From: Burkholderiaceae bacterium
Lineage (GTDB): Bacteria; Pseudomonadota; Gammaproteobacteria; Burkholderiales; Burkholderiaceae_F
Length of the DNA: 34,564 nt
Direction of reading: 5' to 3'
Assembly (NCBI GenBank): GCA_025055385.1
Contig: JANWXE010000100.1
Span: forward strand, 1-34,564
Shown here: positions 1 to 9,553 of the stretch, one piece after another
Numbering within the stretch: the stretch's first letter is position 1
Layout: the number at the start of each line of letters is the position of its first letter
Position numbers and translations under genes: made by a program
The notes under the pieces: model-generated
The model's input: only the letters and a program-made list of their open reading frames with translations
The model's database searches: none
What the model was told of the DNA's origin: nothing

Positions 1-567
1 ATGCAGGAGATCGCCGAGGCGAGCCGACGGATCCAGGCGATCGTCGGCACGATCGACGGCATCGCCTTCCAGACCAACATCCTGGCGCTGAACGCCGCCG
101 TGGAGGCGGCGCGTGCGGGCGAATCGGGCCGCGGCTTCGCGGTGGTCGCCGGCGAGGTGCGGCAACTGGCCAACCGCGCCGGCGCGGCGGCGCGCGACAT
201 CCAGCAGCTGATCGGCGACAGCACGCACCGCGTCGAGCGCGGGGCGCAGGTGGTGGAGGCGGCGCGCACGCGCATGGAATCCCTGCTCGCCCATCTGCAC
301 CAGGCGACGGCAGCGATGCAGGACATCCAGCGCATGGCCGAGCAGCAGGCCGCTGGCATCGGCCAGGTCAACGAGGCGGTGACCAACCTGGACAAGAACA
401 CCCAGCAGAACGCGGCGATGGTCGAGCAGGTGGCGGCGGCGGCCAACGGTTTGCGCGAGATGGCGCAGAAGATGGTGGCCGCCGTGGCGGTGTTCCGCGT
501 CGACGGCGGGGTGTCGGCCAACGAGGCCTTCACGCGGCCGCGGCCGGCCGCCCCGCGCGCGGCGTAG
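1..567 (+). CDS. Methyl-accepting chemotaxis protein, C-terminal signalling domain (5' end outside window)
   Basis: Contains the MCP hairpin-tip signature '[40 protein letters not shown]'; the ORF is open at the window edge. Confidence 0.95.
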   Translation: MQEIAEASRRIQAIVGTIDGIAFQTNILALNAAVEAARAGESGRGFAVVAGEVRQLANRAGAAARDIQQLIGDSTHRVERGAQVVEAARTRMESLLAHLHQATAAMQDIQRMAEQQAAGIGQVNEAVTNLDKNTQQNAAMVEQVAAAANGLREMAQKMVAAVAVFRVDGGVSANEAFTRPRPAAPRAA

Positions 568-589
568 CGGCGCCGGGCCTGGGGCGCCG
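568..589 (+). terminator. GC-rich stem-loop directly after the MCP stop codon; possible 3' stabiliser or terminator
   Basis: Perfect 7-bp arms CGGCGCC (568-574) and GGCGCCG (583-589) around an 8-nt loop. No T-tract follows, so it is not a canonical intrinsic terminator. Confidence 0.35.
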
Positions 590-699
590 ACCGTCTGTCC
601 GGCATGGCACGGCAGCGGCGGCGACACGCGGCGTCGTCGCGCCGGAGGCGGCACGTTGGCGGCGTCGTCAGGGCGCGCGCGCCATCGGCCGCGGCTTTG

Positions 700-999
700 T
701 CAGCGGGGCATCCGCCCGTCCGGCCCGTACACCAGCGTCGAGCCGCCGCGCAGGATCGACAGGCGCGCTTGAGCAAGGGCGGTGCGTGCGCTCAGCAGGG
801 CACCGTTGCGCTCGTTCAGGGCGCGCGCCTCGCGCACCAGCTGAGCCGGCAGCGCCTCGCGCTTATGCGCGAGCTGCGTCAGCAGCACATCTTTGCGTTC
901 GACGATCTGTGCCAGGCGCTTAAGGTCATTGGCCTGCAAGGCCTCATGCTCGTCGCGTAACAGCGCAATCAGCGCTGTTAGCGCTTGCCGCCCATCCAT
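700..999 (-). CDS. flgN: Flagellar export chaperone FlgN
   Basis: Short helical protein directly downstream of flgM, overlapping it by 1 nt (TGATG); FlgN-like 'LLRDEHEALQANDLKRLAQIVERKDVLLTQL'. Confidence 0.85.
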   Translation of the reverse strand: MDGRQALTALIALLRDEHEALQANDLKRLAQIVERKDVLLTQLAHKREALPAQLVREARALNERNGALLSARTALAQARLSILRGGSTLVYGPDGRMPR

Positions 1000-1304
1000 C
1001 AGCCGCTCTGGCGGCCGAGCAGCTCGGCAGCGCTGGCGATTAGGCGCTCAGCGATCGCCTCTGGATTGATCTTCAGCCGTCCCTCGGCGATGGCGGCGCG
1101 CACTTCTTCAACCTTACGGGCGTCAAAGTCGGCGGTGGCAAACTGAGCTTCGAGTTGTGCGAGGCGCGCGCCTAGATCAGACAGCTGGACGCGCTCGGTT
1201 TCCGCCACCGGCGTGTCGGCTGCGCGCGTGCTGGCCGTGCGCGCGTCGCCAGGCGCAATCAAGCGGTCGACGCGCGCCGTTTCGGTCGTTGGGGAAATCT
1301 TCAT
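999..1304 (-). CDS. flgM: Anti-sigma-28 factor FlgM
   Basis: 'VQLSDLGARLAQLEAQF...KVEEVRAAIAEGRLKINPEAIAERLIASAAELL' matches the FlgM C-terminal pattern; GGAGG Shine-Dalgarno upstream of ATG 1304. Confidence 0.92.
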   Translation of the reverse strand: MKISPTTETARVDRLIAPGDARTASTRAADTPVAETERVQLSDLGARLAQLEAQFATADFDARKVEEVRAAIAEGRLKINPEAIAERLIASAAELLGRQSG

Positions 1305-1340
1305 CACGCCTCCTGGCGTCTGTCTTACCTGCCTAGCCCC

Positions 1341-1367
1341 TTTTCGGCTGCAACGCAGCAGACTTTA
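1341..1367 (-). promoter_or_regulatory. Sigma-28 (FliA)-type promoter upstream of flgM
   Basis: Minus strand reads TAAAGTCT-N11-GCCGAAAA against the consensus TAAAGTTT-N11-GCCGATAA (7/8 in each element, exact spacing), ~40 nt before the flgM start. Confidence 0.75.
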
Positions 1368-1416
1368 GGCCACCGGCCGGGCGCCCACGCGCGGAAAAAC
1401 GGCAGCTTTCGGTCTT

Positions 1417-2091
1417 TCAGAAGCTCACCTCCACGATCCGGCCGGGACGCGCTGTACCGGTCACAATTCTGCCGGACTCGGTCCGTACCCGTACTGGCGC
1501 ACCCTCGGTGGCCGACACGAGCGCGATGCCTTCGGCGATGACGGCAAAGCCAGCCCCGCGGCCGATCAGCCGCACCGACTCGCCCTGACCGACCACGGTC
1601 GGCGCGCGCAGGGCCGAAAGCGCGATCGGCTGGCCGACGCCGACCGGTCGCGCCAGCACGCGGTCCTGCAGCTGCGTAAGCTGCAGCGCAACCGGGCCCG
1701 GCTCGCGAGTCCATTCCACCTCCTCGCTGCGCACGTCATCGGCCGTGGCGGTCTGACCGGCCGCAAGCGGCCTCGCCGCGACCAGCGCTGGCCCGAAGAT
1801 GCGTACAGTCACAGGGACCCATACGCTCCAGGAGCCACCGCCGACGCAACGCACGCCCACCTGGCTGCGGCCCCAAAGCCGCGCACCGCGCGGCAAAAAC
1901 GGTTCGAAGCGGTCGCACGGCGCGCGGGCGGCATCCGTGGAGCCAACCGCTACCTCGATGCGCGAATGCCCACCGCCGGCAGCGGCCGCCGCCTCGCGCA
2001 GCGCGAACAGGCGCACTGTCTCGTCCCACGGCGCGGCAAGCGCGGCCGGCGCGATGCAAGCCAGAAGGGTGGTGAGGAGCCGACGGTGCAT
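1417..2091 (-). CDS. flgA: Flagellar P-ring assembly chaperone FlgA
   Basis: Signal peptide 'MHRRLLTTLLACIAPAALA'; SAF-like C-terminal 'ALVAARPLAAGQTATADDV...RPVGVGQPIALSALRAPTVVGQGESVRLIGRGAGFAVIAEGIAL'; divergent from flgB. Confidence 0.92.
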   Translation of the reverse strand: MHRRLLTTLLACIAPAALAAPWDETVRLFALREAAAAAGGGHSRIEVAVGSTDAARAPCDRFEPFLPRGARLWGRSQVGVRCVGGGSWSVWVPVTVRIFGPALVAARPLAAGQTATADDVRSEEVEWTREPGPVALQLTQLQDRVLARPVGVGQPIALSALRAPTVVGQGESVRLIGRGAGFAVIAEGIALVSATEGAPVRVRTESGRIVTGTARPGRIVEVSF

Positions 2092-2186
2092 GACCGCGAG
2101 CGTAGCGGCGCGCGCGCCACCGCATGCAGCGAGATGGCGCGCGCCAGCGCGGCTTATCGGCCAATCGTCCTTGCTCCTCGGCGGAA

Positions 2187-2212
2187 TAATCGGCAGCGAG
2201 CGACAAAGCTTA
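2187..2212 (-). promoter_or_regulatory. Candidate sigma-28-like promoter for flgA
   Basis: Minus strand TAAGCTTT-N10-GCCGATTA (6/8 and 7/8 to consensus); spacer is 1 nt short of the usual 11. Confidence 0.45.
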
Positions 2213-2220
2213 AGACGCGC

Positions 2221-2631
2221 ATGCTGGACCGATTAACACAGAGCCTAGACTTTCATGCGGCGGCGCTTTCGCTGCGCGCGGAACGCACCCGCGTGCTAGC
2301 GGCCAACATCGCCAACGCCGACACACCGCACTACAAGGCGCGCGACTTTGATTTCCGCGCTGCGCTAGCGCAAGCCACAGGTGCGCGCAGCGGTCCCGCT
2401 GCGCCGCTGGCGCGCACGCAGGCCGCGCATCTGCCGGCGGCCCCCGACAGTACGCCGCAGCCCCCCTTGCTGTATCGGGTGCCGCTGCAGACGGCGCTTG
2501 ATGCCAACACGGTGGAGCTCGAGGTGGAGCGCACTGCGTTTGTCGAAAACACTGTCCGTTACGAGGCCAGCCTGCGCTTTCTGAACGGCCAAATCCGCAC
2601 CCTGCTGATGGCGATCAACGGTCAACCATGA
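2221..2631 (+). CDS. flgB: Flagellar basal-body rod protein FlgB
   Basis: 'RTRVLAANIANADTPHYKARDFDF' rod motif; start set at ATG 2221 within the longer track ORF. Confidence 0.95.
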   Translation: MLDRLTQSLDFHAAALSLRAERTRVLAANIANADTPHYKARDFDFRAALAQATGARSGPAAPLARTQAAHLPAAPDSTPQPPLLYRVPLQTALDANTVELEVERTAFVENTVRYEASLRFLNGQIRTLLMAINGQP

Positions 2632-2716
2632 GCTGGCCGATCAGGTGTGATCCGCACACGCAGGAGGGAACGGCTCACCGGACATCGAGCGCGTCCCATT
2701 GATGAGGGCAACCCGT

Positions 2717-3124
2717 ATGTCGCTATTCAAAGTCTTCAGCATCTGCGGCTCCGCGGTCGCCGCGCAAAGTCAGCGTCTGAACGTCGTGGCCAGCAACCTG
2801 GCCAACGCCGATTCCGTTGCCGGCCCGGACGGGCAGCCGTATAAGGCCCGCCAGGTGGTGTTCCAGACGCATTGGATGGAGGCCGATCCAGCGAGCGCTG
2901 GCGTGCGCGTGGCGGCGGTGGTGGAGGACGGCGCTACCCCGCGCCGCGTTCACGATCCCGACCATCCCCTTGCCGATGCGGATGGCTACGTGACGATGAG
3001 CAACGTCAACGTGGTGGAGGAAATGGTCAACATGATCTCCGCCTCGCGCAGCTACCAAACTAACGTGGACGTGATGAACACCGCCAAGAGCCTGCTGCTG
3101 AAAACGCTGCAGCTGGGCACGTAG
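2717..3124 (+). CDS. flgC: Flagellar basal-body rod protein FlgC
   Basis: '[33 protein letters not shown]' and C-terminal '[41 protein letters not shown]'. Confidence 0.96.
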   Translation: MSLFKVFSICGSAVAAQSQRLNVVASNLANADSVAGPDGQPYKARQVVFQTHWMEADPASAGVRVAAVVEDGATPRRVHDPDHPLADADGYVTMSNVNVVEEMVNMISASRSYQTNVDVMNTAKSLLLKTLQLGT

Positions 3125-3158
3125 GCCAGCAGCCCGCCTGCCGATTGCAGACTAACCG

Positions 3159-3827
3159 ATGAACTCGCTTTCCACGCTCACCAGCCAGATTGAGGGTACT
3201 GCACCCGCCGGCCGCGGCAACCGCACGCTCAGCGCCAAGGAGTTGAACGACCGTTTCCTGCGGCTGCTGATCGCGCAAATGAAAAACCAGGATCCATTGA
3301 ACCCGCTGGACAACGCGCAGGTCACTTCGCAAATGGCGCAGATTAGTACCGTCACCGGGGTCAACGGCCTGACCGAGACGGTGACGAAGTTGCTAGCGCA
3401 ATTCGAGCGGCTAGAGACGCTGCAGGCGGCGCAGCTTGCCGGCCGCACTGTGCTGGTCGAGGGCCGCACGCTGGCGCTGGCAGCCGAAGGCGCCGCCAGC
3501 GGCGGCTTTGAGCTGAACCAGCCAGCTGACCGCGTCACGGTGGAGATCCGCGACGGCGCTGGCCAACTCGTGCGTACGCTTAGTTTGCCGCGCCAGGAGG
3601 CCGGTGTGGCGCGCTTCGACTGGGACGGCCTGACCGATGCCGGCGTGCGCGCTGCAGCCGGCTCCTACACATTCACAGTGAAAGCCGTCAGCGGGAACAG
3701 CGAAATCGCCGCCACTGCGCTGGCGGCGCGGCGGGTAGAAGGCGTGCGCCGCCTCGACGGGCAGCTGCAGCTGTTGCTCGCCGGCGGCGGCGCGGCCGCC
3801 TACGGCGACGTCCGACAGATTCTTTGA
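3159..3827 (+). CDS. flgD: Flagellar hook assembly protein FlgD
   Basis: 'LLIAQMKNQDPLNPLDNAQVTSQMAQISTVTGVN' hook-cap signature. Confidence 0.96.
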   Translation: MNSLSTLTSQIEGTAPAGRGNRTLSAKELNDRFLRLLIAQMKNQDPLNPLDNAQVTSQMAQISTVTGVNGLTETVTKLLAQFERLETLQAAQLAGRTVLVEGRTLALAAEGAASGGFELNQPADRVTVEIRDGAGQLVRTLSLPRQEAGVARFDWDGLTDAGVRAAAGSYTFTVKAVSGNSEIAATALAARRVEGVRRLDGQLQLLLAGGGAAAYGDVRQIL

Positions 3828-3838
3828 GAGGAAGGGTC

Positions 3839-5059
3839 ATGAGTTTCCAGCAGGGCTTATCGGGTCTGAACGTCGCGGCCAAGAGCTTGGACGCGATCGG
3901 CAACAACATCGCCAACGCCTCCACAGTGGGCTATAAAGCAGCGCGGGCGGAATTCGCCGACGTGTTCGCCAACTCGCTTGCCGGCGGCGCTGGTTTGCAG
4001 GTCGGCATCGGCGCCAAGGTAGCGGCGGTGCGGCAGCAGTTCACGCAGGGCAACATCGCTACCACCTCAAATCCGCTCGATGTGGCAATTAACGGTAACG
4101 GCTTTTTCCGGCTGTCGACCAATGGCGCGATTACCTACACGCGCAACGGCCAGTTCTCGCTGGACCGCGACGGCTATCTGGTGACGGCCAACGGTGCTCG
4201 CCTCACCGGCTACCCGGCCGACGCCAATGGCCAAGTGGTGGCTTCTACCCCGGTGGAGTTACGGCTGTCGCTTGCCAACATCGCACCGCGCGCCACCGCC
4301 GAGGCCTGGATGTCGCTGAACCTCGATTCGCGCGAGGCGCCGCCGACCTCGGCCTTCAGCATCAGCAACCCGGCCAGTTATAACGCCTCCACCGCGATGA
4401 CCGTGTATGACTCGCAGGGCAACGCGCACACGCTGACCGCGTATTTTCGTAAGACCGGCCCCAACACCTGGGATGTGTACGCCGCCGGCGATGGCAGCCT
4501 GCTGAACGGCGGTGCGCCAATTGGCACGCTTACGTTCAATGCCAGCGGCACGCTGGCTGCCGACGTGACGATGACCGTGTCGATGCCGCTGACCAACGGC
4601 GCGGTCTCGCCGCTGACGTTCCCGCTTACCTTTCCGATGCACGGCATGACGCAATTCGGCGTCAACTTCGCCGTCAGCGAGCTGCGCCAGGACGGCTTCA
4701 CCACCGGCCGCCTGGCCGGTTTCGCAATCGGCGAGGACGGCGTGATCCTCGGTCGTTATAGCAATGGGCAATCGCGTGCAATGGGGCAGATTGTGCTTGC
4801 GAACTTCATTAACGCGCAGGGGCTGGTGTCGCTTGGCAACAATCAATGGGCGGAAAGCTCCGATTCTGGCCAGCCGCTGGTCGCAGCGCCCGGCTCCGGC
4901 ACGCTCGGCGTGCTGCAGTCCGGCGCGCTGGAGGAAGCCAATGTCGACCTGACCGAGGAGCTGGTCAAGATGATCACCGCGCAGCGGGTCTACCAGGCGA
5001 ACGCGCAGACCATCCGTACGCAGGACCAAATCCAGCAGACGCTGGTGAACCTGCGCTGA
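3839..5059 (+). CDS. flgE: Flagellar hook protein FlgE
   Basis: 'MSFQQGLSGLNVAAKSLDAIGNNIANASTVGYKAARAEFADVFA' N-terminus and 'NVDLTEELVKMITAQRVYQANAQTIRTQDQ' C-terminus. Confidence 0.97.
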   Translation: MSFQQGLSGLNVAAKSLDAIGNNIANASTVGYKAARAEFADVFANSLAGGAGLQVGIGAKVAAVRQQFTQGNIATTSNPLDVAINGNGFFRLSTNGAITYTRNGQFSLDRDGYLVTANGARLTGYPADANGQVVASTPVELRLSLANIAPRATAEAWMSLNLDSREAPPTSAFSISNPASYNASTAMTVYDSQGNAHTLTAYFRKTGPNTWDVYAAGDGSLLNGGAPIGTLTFNASGTLAADVTMTVSMPLTNGAVSPLTFPLTFPMHGMTQFGVNFAVSELRQDGFTTGRLAGFAIGEDGVILGRYSNGQSRAMGQIVLANFINAQGLVSLGNNQWAESSDSGQPLVAAPGSGTLGVLQSGALEEANVDLTEELVKMITAQRVYQANAQTIRTQDQIQQTLVNLR

Positions 5060-5074
5060 GGCTAGGACGCCGCG

Positions 5075-5809
5075 ATGGACCGCGTCATTTACACCGGCAT
5101 GGCCGCCGCCAAGCACCTGCTGCACCGGCAAGAGACGCTGGCCAACAATTTGGCCAATGCCAACACCACCGGCTTTCGCGCCGAACTGGTGGCGCTGCGC
5201 GCGGTGCCGTTGCGCGGCCAGGAAGCCGGCACGCGCGTGGCGACGGTGGAAACGACCCTCGGTGTGGACTTCACGCCCGGGCCGATGATCGCCACCGGGC
5301 GTGATCTGGACGTGGCCATCCAGGGGGCCGGCTGGCTGGCGGTGCAGACGCCTGACGGTGGCGAGGCCTATACGCGCAACGGCAGCCTGCAGGTGGCCGC
5401 TGACGGCACGCTGACGTTGCCGAATGGGCTGCCGGTGCTGGGCGAAGGCGGCCCGCTCGTGGTGCCGGCCAACGCCAGTGTGACGGTGGCGCCCGACGGT
5501 ACCGTCAGTGCCAAAGTAGACGGTCAGACGGCGGTCAATGCAGTAGGCCGCCTAAAACTGGTCAATCCACCGACCGAAGAGCTCGTCAAGGGCAACGATG
5601 GCCTATTCCGGCTGCGCAGCGGCGAGGCGGCCGATGCGGATCCGAACGTGCGCGTGGCCGCCGGCACGTTGGAAGGAAGCAATGTCAATGTGGTGGAGGC
5701 GATGGTTGGAATGATCGCCGCCGCCCGACAGTTTGAGCTGCAGATGAAGCTGCTGGAGGCGGCACGCGACAACGAACAAAAAGCAAACACGCTGATCGCG
5801 ACTGGGTAA
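5075..5809 (+). CDS. flgF: Flagellar proximal rod protein FlgF
   Basis: '[38 protein letters not shown]'; lies between flgE and flgG. Confidence 0.95.
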   Translation: MDRVIYTGMAAAKHLLHRQETLANNLANANTTGFRAELVALRAVPLRGQEAGTRVATVETTLGVDFTPGPMIATGRDLDVAIQGAGWLAVQTPDGGEAYTRNGSLQVAADGTLTLPNGLPVLGEGGPLVVPANASVTVAPDGTVSAKVDGQTAVNAVGRLKLVNPPTEELVKGNDGLFRLRSGEAADADPNVRVAAGTLEGSNVNVVEAMVGMIAAARQFELQMKLLEAARDNEQKANTLIATG

Positions 5810-5840
5810 GCGACGGCGGCTATCGAGTACGGAGCACGCG

Positions 5841-6623
5841 ATGATCAAGAGCTTGTGGATCAGCAAAACCGGCATGGACGCGCAGCAGACGCAGCTGGAC
5901 GTGGTGGCCAACAACCTGGCCAACGTCAGCACCACGGGGTTTAAGCGCGCGCGGGTGGCATTCGAGGACCTGCTTTACCAGACTGTACGTCAAGCCGGCG
6001 CGAGCTCCTCGCAGCAGACCCAGCTGCCGACCGGACTGCAGATTGGCACCGGCGTGCGGCCGGTGGCGACACCGCGCATCTTCACGCAGGGCAACCTGCA
6101 GCAGACCGGCAATCCGTTTGATCTGGCGATCAACGGGATCGGCTTCTTCCAGGTGCAGCTGCCTGACGGCACCACTGCGTACACGCGCGACGGCACCTTT
6201 CATACCGACGCCAACGGCACGCTGGTGACTAGCAACGGCTTTCCGCTGCAGCCGGCCATCACAATCCCGGCCAACGCGCTGTCGGTGACCATCGGGCAGG
6301 ACGGCACCGTGTCAGTGACCGTGCCTGGCCAGGTGACGCCGCAGACCGTCGGTCAAATTCAGCTGGCAAGCTTTCCCAACCCGGGCGGTCTGGAGTCAAA
6401 GGGGAACAACCTGTTCGTCGAGACGGCTGCCTCCGGTACGCCCAGCACGGGCGCACCCGGCAGCAACGGGCTGGGGCTGATCAACCAGGGCTATCTGGAG
6501 ACCTCTAACGTTAACGTGGTGGAGGAGCTGGTATCGATGATCCAGACGCAGCGCGCCTATGAGATCAACAGCAAGGCGATTCAAACCTCCGACCAGATGC
6601 TGGCGCGGCTTTCGCAACTATGA
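5841..6623 (+). CDS. flgG: Flagellar distal rod protein FlgG
   Basis: '[48 protein letters not shown]'; conserved C-terminus. Confidence 0.97.
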   Translation: MIKSLWISKTGMDAQQTQLDVVANNLANVSTTGFKRARVAFEDLLYQTVRQAGASSSQQTQLPTGLQIGTGVRPVATPRIFTQGNLQQTGNPFDLAINGIGFFQVQLPDGTTAYTRDGTFHTDANGTLVTSNGFPLQPAITIPANALSVTIGQDGTVSVTVPGQVTPQTVGQIQLASFPNPGGLESKGNNLFVETAASGTPSTGAPGSNGLGLINQGYLETSNVNVVEELVSMIQTQRAYEINSKAIQTSDQMLARLSQL

Positions 6624-7291
6624 GCTGGATGAAACGGACGTTCGCCCTGGCCGGCGTTGCGCTGCTGGCGGCTTGCGCCGCGCCGCGCCAGGAAGTCATC
6701 GTCGGCGGCCCGCTAACCGCACAGCCGCAGTTGCCGCCGAACGACACCAGCGCAACCGGCGGCATCTTCCGTGCTGCTTCCTACCGGCCTCTGTTCGAGG
6801 ACCGCAAGCCGCGCTACGTTGGCGACATCCTGACGATTCAGATCAACGAGAAGTTAAATGCGAGCCAGAGCGCCAATTCGAACACCGAGCGCAAGGCCGA
6901 GTTCGAGGTTGGCTTCCCGGGTGTGCGCGGCATCCTCGGCACGAATATCAACCCGCTGTCAGCCAAGGCCAGTGCTGGCAACACCTTCGACGGTAAGGGG
7001 GCAACCACCTCCAGCAATCTCTTCACCGGCACCATCACGGTGACGGTGGTTGAAGTGCTGCCCAACGGCAACCTGCGGGTAGCAGGCGAAAAGCAAATCG
7101 GCGTACGGCGCAACGCCGAGGTGCTGCGCTTCGCCGGCGTCGTCAATCCGGCACATATTCAGCCGGGCAACGTGGTCAGTTCCACGCAGGTGGCCGACGC
7201 GCGCCTGGATTACCGCGGCAGCGGCTACATCGAGGAGGCGCAGATTAAGGGTTGGCTGTCGCGCTTCTTCGACTCGTTCTCCCCGTTTTAA
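6620..7291 (+). CDS. flgH: Flagellar L-ring protein FlgH (lipoprotein)
   Basis: Lipobox '[12 protein letters not shown]'; '[25 protein letters not shown]'; ATGA overlap with flgG. Confidence 0.96.
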   Translation: MSWMKRTFALAGVALLAACAAPRQEVIVGGPLTAQPQLPPNDTSATGGIFRAASYRPLFEDRKPRYVGDILTIQINEKLNASQSANSNTERKAEFEVGFPGVRGILGTNINPLSAKASAGNTFDGKGATTSSNLFTGTITVTVVEVLPNGNLRVAGEKQIGVRRNAEVLRFAGVVNPAHIQPGNVVSSTQVADARLDYRGSGYIEEAQIKGWLSRFFDSFSPF

Positions 7292-7307
7292 TCGCGAGGA
7301 GGCGCCG

Positions 7308-8414
7308 ATGTTCCATCGCTGGCTGATCGCCGTGTTCGCCCTGCTGGCGTTCTGCCTGCCCGTGCAGGCCGAGCGCATCCGCGATTTGGCCACCGTGCAA
7401 GGCGTGCGGCCGAACCAGCTGATCGGCTACGGGTTGGTCGTGGGGCTGGATGGCAGCGGCGACCAGACCACGCAGACGCCGTTTACCACACAGAGCTTGC
7501 AGTCAATGCTGACGCAGCTGGGCATCACGCTGCCGCCTGGAACGAGCCTGCAGCTGCGCAATGTTGCTGCCGTAATGGTTACCGCTACGTTGCCGCCATT
7601 TGCGCAGCCGGGGCAGCAGGTGGACGTCACGGTATCTTCGCTTGGCAATGCCAAGAGCCTGCGCGGCGGCACGCTGCTGATGACGCCGCTGAAAGGCGCC
7701 GACGGGCAGGTGTACGCGGTGGCGCAGGGTAACGTGCTGGTCGGTGGCGCCGGCGCTGCCGCCGGCGGCTCCAAGGTGCAGATCAACCATCTGTCGGCCG
7801 GCCGCATCCCGAACGGGGCGACGGTGGAGCGCGCGGTGGCCACCCCGTTTCTGCTCTCCGACCGTCTGCGGCTGGAGCTGAACACCACCGATTTTTCAAC
7901 CGCTGCCAAGGTGGCGGAGGCCATTAACCGCCGCTTTCCGGGCGAGCCGGAAACGGCGGTGGCGCTCGACGGGCGCGTCATCGAGGTGAAAGCGCCGCCT
8001 ACCCCGAACGAGCGGGTGCGCTTCATGGCAGAACTGGAAAACTTGGAGGTGCCGCAGGCGACGCCGCCAGCGCGCGTCATCATCAATGCGCGCACTGGCT
8101 CAATCGTAATGAACCGCACGGTCACGCTGGAGCCGGCAGCGGTTGCGCATGGCAACCTGCAGGTAACGATCTCCTCGCAGCCGGTTATCTCGCAGCCGGC
8201 GCCGTTCTCGCCGGGGCAGACGGTCGTCACGGAGCGCGCCGACATTCAAGTGAAACAGGAAGGCGGCGCGCTGATGCAGGTGAAGGAGGGTGCTAACTTG
8301 GCCGACGTCGTGCGGGCGTTAAATGCGCTGGGTGCTAGCCCAGCTGATCTGGTGGCGATCCTGCAGGCGCTGAAGGCAGCGGGGGCGCTGCGCGCCGAAC
8401 TGGAAGTGATCTGA
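7308..8414 (+). CDS. flgI: Flagellar P-ring protein FlgI
   Basis: Signal peptide; '[52 protein letters not shown]'. Confidence 0.97.
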   Translation: MFHRWLIAVFALLAFCLPVQAERIRDLATVQGVRPNQLIGYGLVVGLDGSGDQTTQTPFTTQSLQSMLTQLGITLPPGTSLQLRNVAAVMVTATLPPFAQPGQQVDVTVSSLGNAKSLRGGTLLMTPLKGADGQVYAVAQGNVLVGGAGAAAGGSKVQINHLSAGRIPNGATVERAVATPFLLSDRLRLELNTTDFSTAAKVAEAINRRFPGEPETAVALDGRVIEVKAPPTPNERVRFMAELENLEVPQATPPARVIINARTGSIVMNRTVTLEPAAVAHGNLQVTISSQPVISQPAPFSPGQTVVTERADIQVKQEGGALMQVKEGANLADVVRALNALGASPADLVAILQALKAAGALRAELEVI

Positions 8415-8423
8415 GTCGGCGCG

Positions 8424-9404
8424 ATGGACGCGCTTGATCGACACGGGCTGCAGGCGCAGATTGCGCGCTCATTAGCGGCTGACGGCCGCTCGCTTGAGGC
8501 GCTGAAGCGCGCCGCTGCGCGCGACCCGCAGGCGGCCCTGAAGGGCGCGGCGCAGCAGTTCGAGGCGCTGTTCCTGCAGATGGTGCTGAAGAGCATGCGC
8601 GAGGCCACGATGAAATCGGGTCTGCTCGATTCACCCGCGCAGGAGACCTTCACCGCCCTACTGGACCAGCAACTGGCAAATCGACTCGCCACCGGCGGCA
8701 CCGGTCTGGCGGCGGTCGTCGAGCGCCAGCTCGCGCGGGCCGCCGGCGTTGGCGCTGCGGCCGCCGGCACCGCCGGCGCGCGCGCGCCGGCCGTCGGCCC
8801 GCGGCTATCGGCGGCCGGCGAAACCCCGCGGCCGGATCGGACGCAGCCCGGTGGCAGCAGGGCCGAGCCGGCTGCCGGCGCAGGACAGGCGCGTGCCGCC
8901 GAGCCGGCGCCGCCTGCCGAAAGTTCGTCGTCCGCCGATGGCGCCAAGCGCGCCTTCGCCTCGCGCCTGTGGGACCACGCCCTCGCGGCGCAGCAGGCCA
9001 CTGGCGTGCCGGCGCGTTTCATCCTGGCGCAGGCAGCTCTCGAGTCGGGTTGGGGCCAGCGAGAGATCCGCGGAGCCGACGGCACCCCCTCGTATAACCT
9101 ATTCGGGATCAAGGCGGGAGCAAACTGGAGCGGGCGCACCGTGGCGGTGACCACCACCGAGTACGAAGGCGGCGTGGCGAAAAAGGTGGTGCAGAAGTTC
9201 CGCGCTTACAACAACTACACGGAAGCGTTCCGCGACTGGGCGCGGTTAATGAAAGACAACCCGCGCTATGCGGGCGCGCTTGGCAACCGGGACGCGGCTG
9301 GCTTCGCGCAGGCCCTGCAACGCGGCGGCTATGCAACCGACCCGGACTACGCGACCAAGCTGGCGCGCACCATTGAAGCGATGGCGGCGCTGCGGCTCAG
9401 CTAG
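8424..9404 (+). CDS. flgJ: Dual-domain FlgJ: rod-binding domain plus peptidoglycan glucosaminidase
   Basis: N-terminal 'AAQQFEALFLQMVLKSMREATMKSGLLDSPAQETFTALLDQQLA'; C-terminal 'ILAQAALESGWGQREIRGADGTPSYNLFGIKAG' glucosaminidase motif. Confidence 0.95.
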   Translation: MDALDRHGLQAQIARSLAADGRSLEALKRAAARDPQAALKGAAQQFEALFLQMVLKSMREATMKSGLLDSPAQETFTALLDQQLANRLATGGTGLAAVVERQLARAAGVGAAAAGTAGARAPAVGPRLSAAGETPRPDRTQPGGSRAEPAAGAGQARAAEPAPPAESSSSADGAKRAFASRLWDHALAAQQATGVPARFILAQAALESGWGQREIRGADGTPSYNLFGIKAGANWSGRTVAVTTTEYEGGVAKKVVQKFRAYNNYTEAFRDWARLMKDNPRYAGALGNRDAAGFAQALQRGGYATDPDYATKLARTIEAMAALRLS

Positions 9405-9416
9405 GAAGCAGCGGCG

Positions 9417-9548
9417 ATGACAGACAGGTGCCGTGATGTCTTCGGGCGCTTCATCGTCGACCGCTTCTGGGCTGCCGCTGACGGGGCGGGCTGCAGAGGG
9501 TTTGCGCGCGCCCATGGGCTGAAGAAGCGCGCCACGCTGCCGAAATAA
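9417..9548 (+). CDS. Candidate small ORF (43 codons) between flgJ and flgK
   Basis: ATG 9417 to TAA 9546-9548: MTDRCRDVFGRFIVDRFWAAADGAGCRGFARAHGLKKRATLPK. AGGAAG Shine-Dalgarno-like sequence at 9403-9408, 8 nt upstream; GC-rich third positions; ends 5 nt before the flgK ATG. Not in the supplied ORF track. Confidence 0.35.
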   Translation: MTDRCRDVFGRFIVDRFWAAADGAGCRGFARAHGLKKRATLPK

Positions 9549-9553
9549 ACGCC

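Noticed and set aside
604-960. Plus-strand 118-aa ORF over flgN
   Set aside because: Arg/Ala-rich translation without domain signature; the opposite strand encodes FlgN in operon with flgM.
2159-2174. Possible sigma-54 promoter (GG...TTGC) for flgB
   Set aside because: The GG to GC distance is 12 nt rather than the required 10, so it does not fit the -24/-12 rule.
8246-9157. Long minus-strand ORF (303 aa) opposite flgI/flgJ, and similar antisense ORFs at 4259-5131, 7427-8245, 14497-15375 and 16191-16940
   Set aside because: They lie wholly opposite well-supported genes, show low-complexity Ser/Arg/Ala/Pro-rich translations and no recognisable domains; typical shadow frames of GC-rich coding DNA.
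9539-9546. GCCGAAAT as a sigma-28 -10 box for flgK
   Set aside because: Only 6/8 match with a poor -35 (TGAAGAAG), and the start site would fall at the flgK ATG, leaving no leader.
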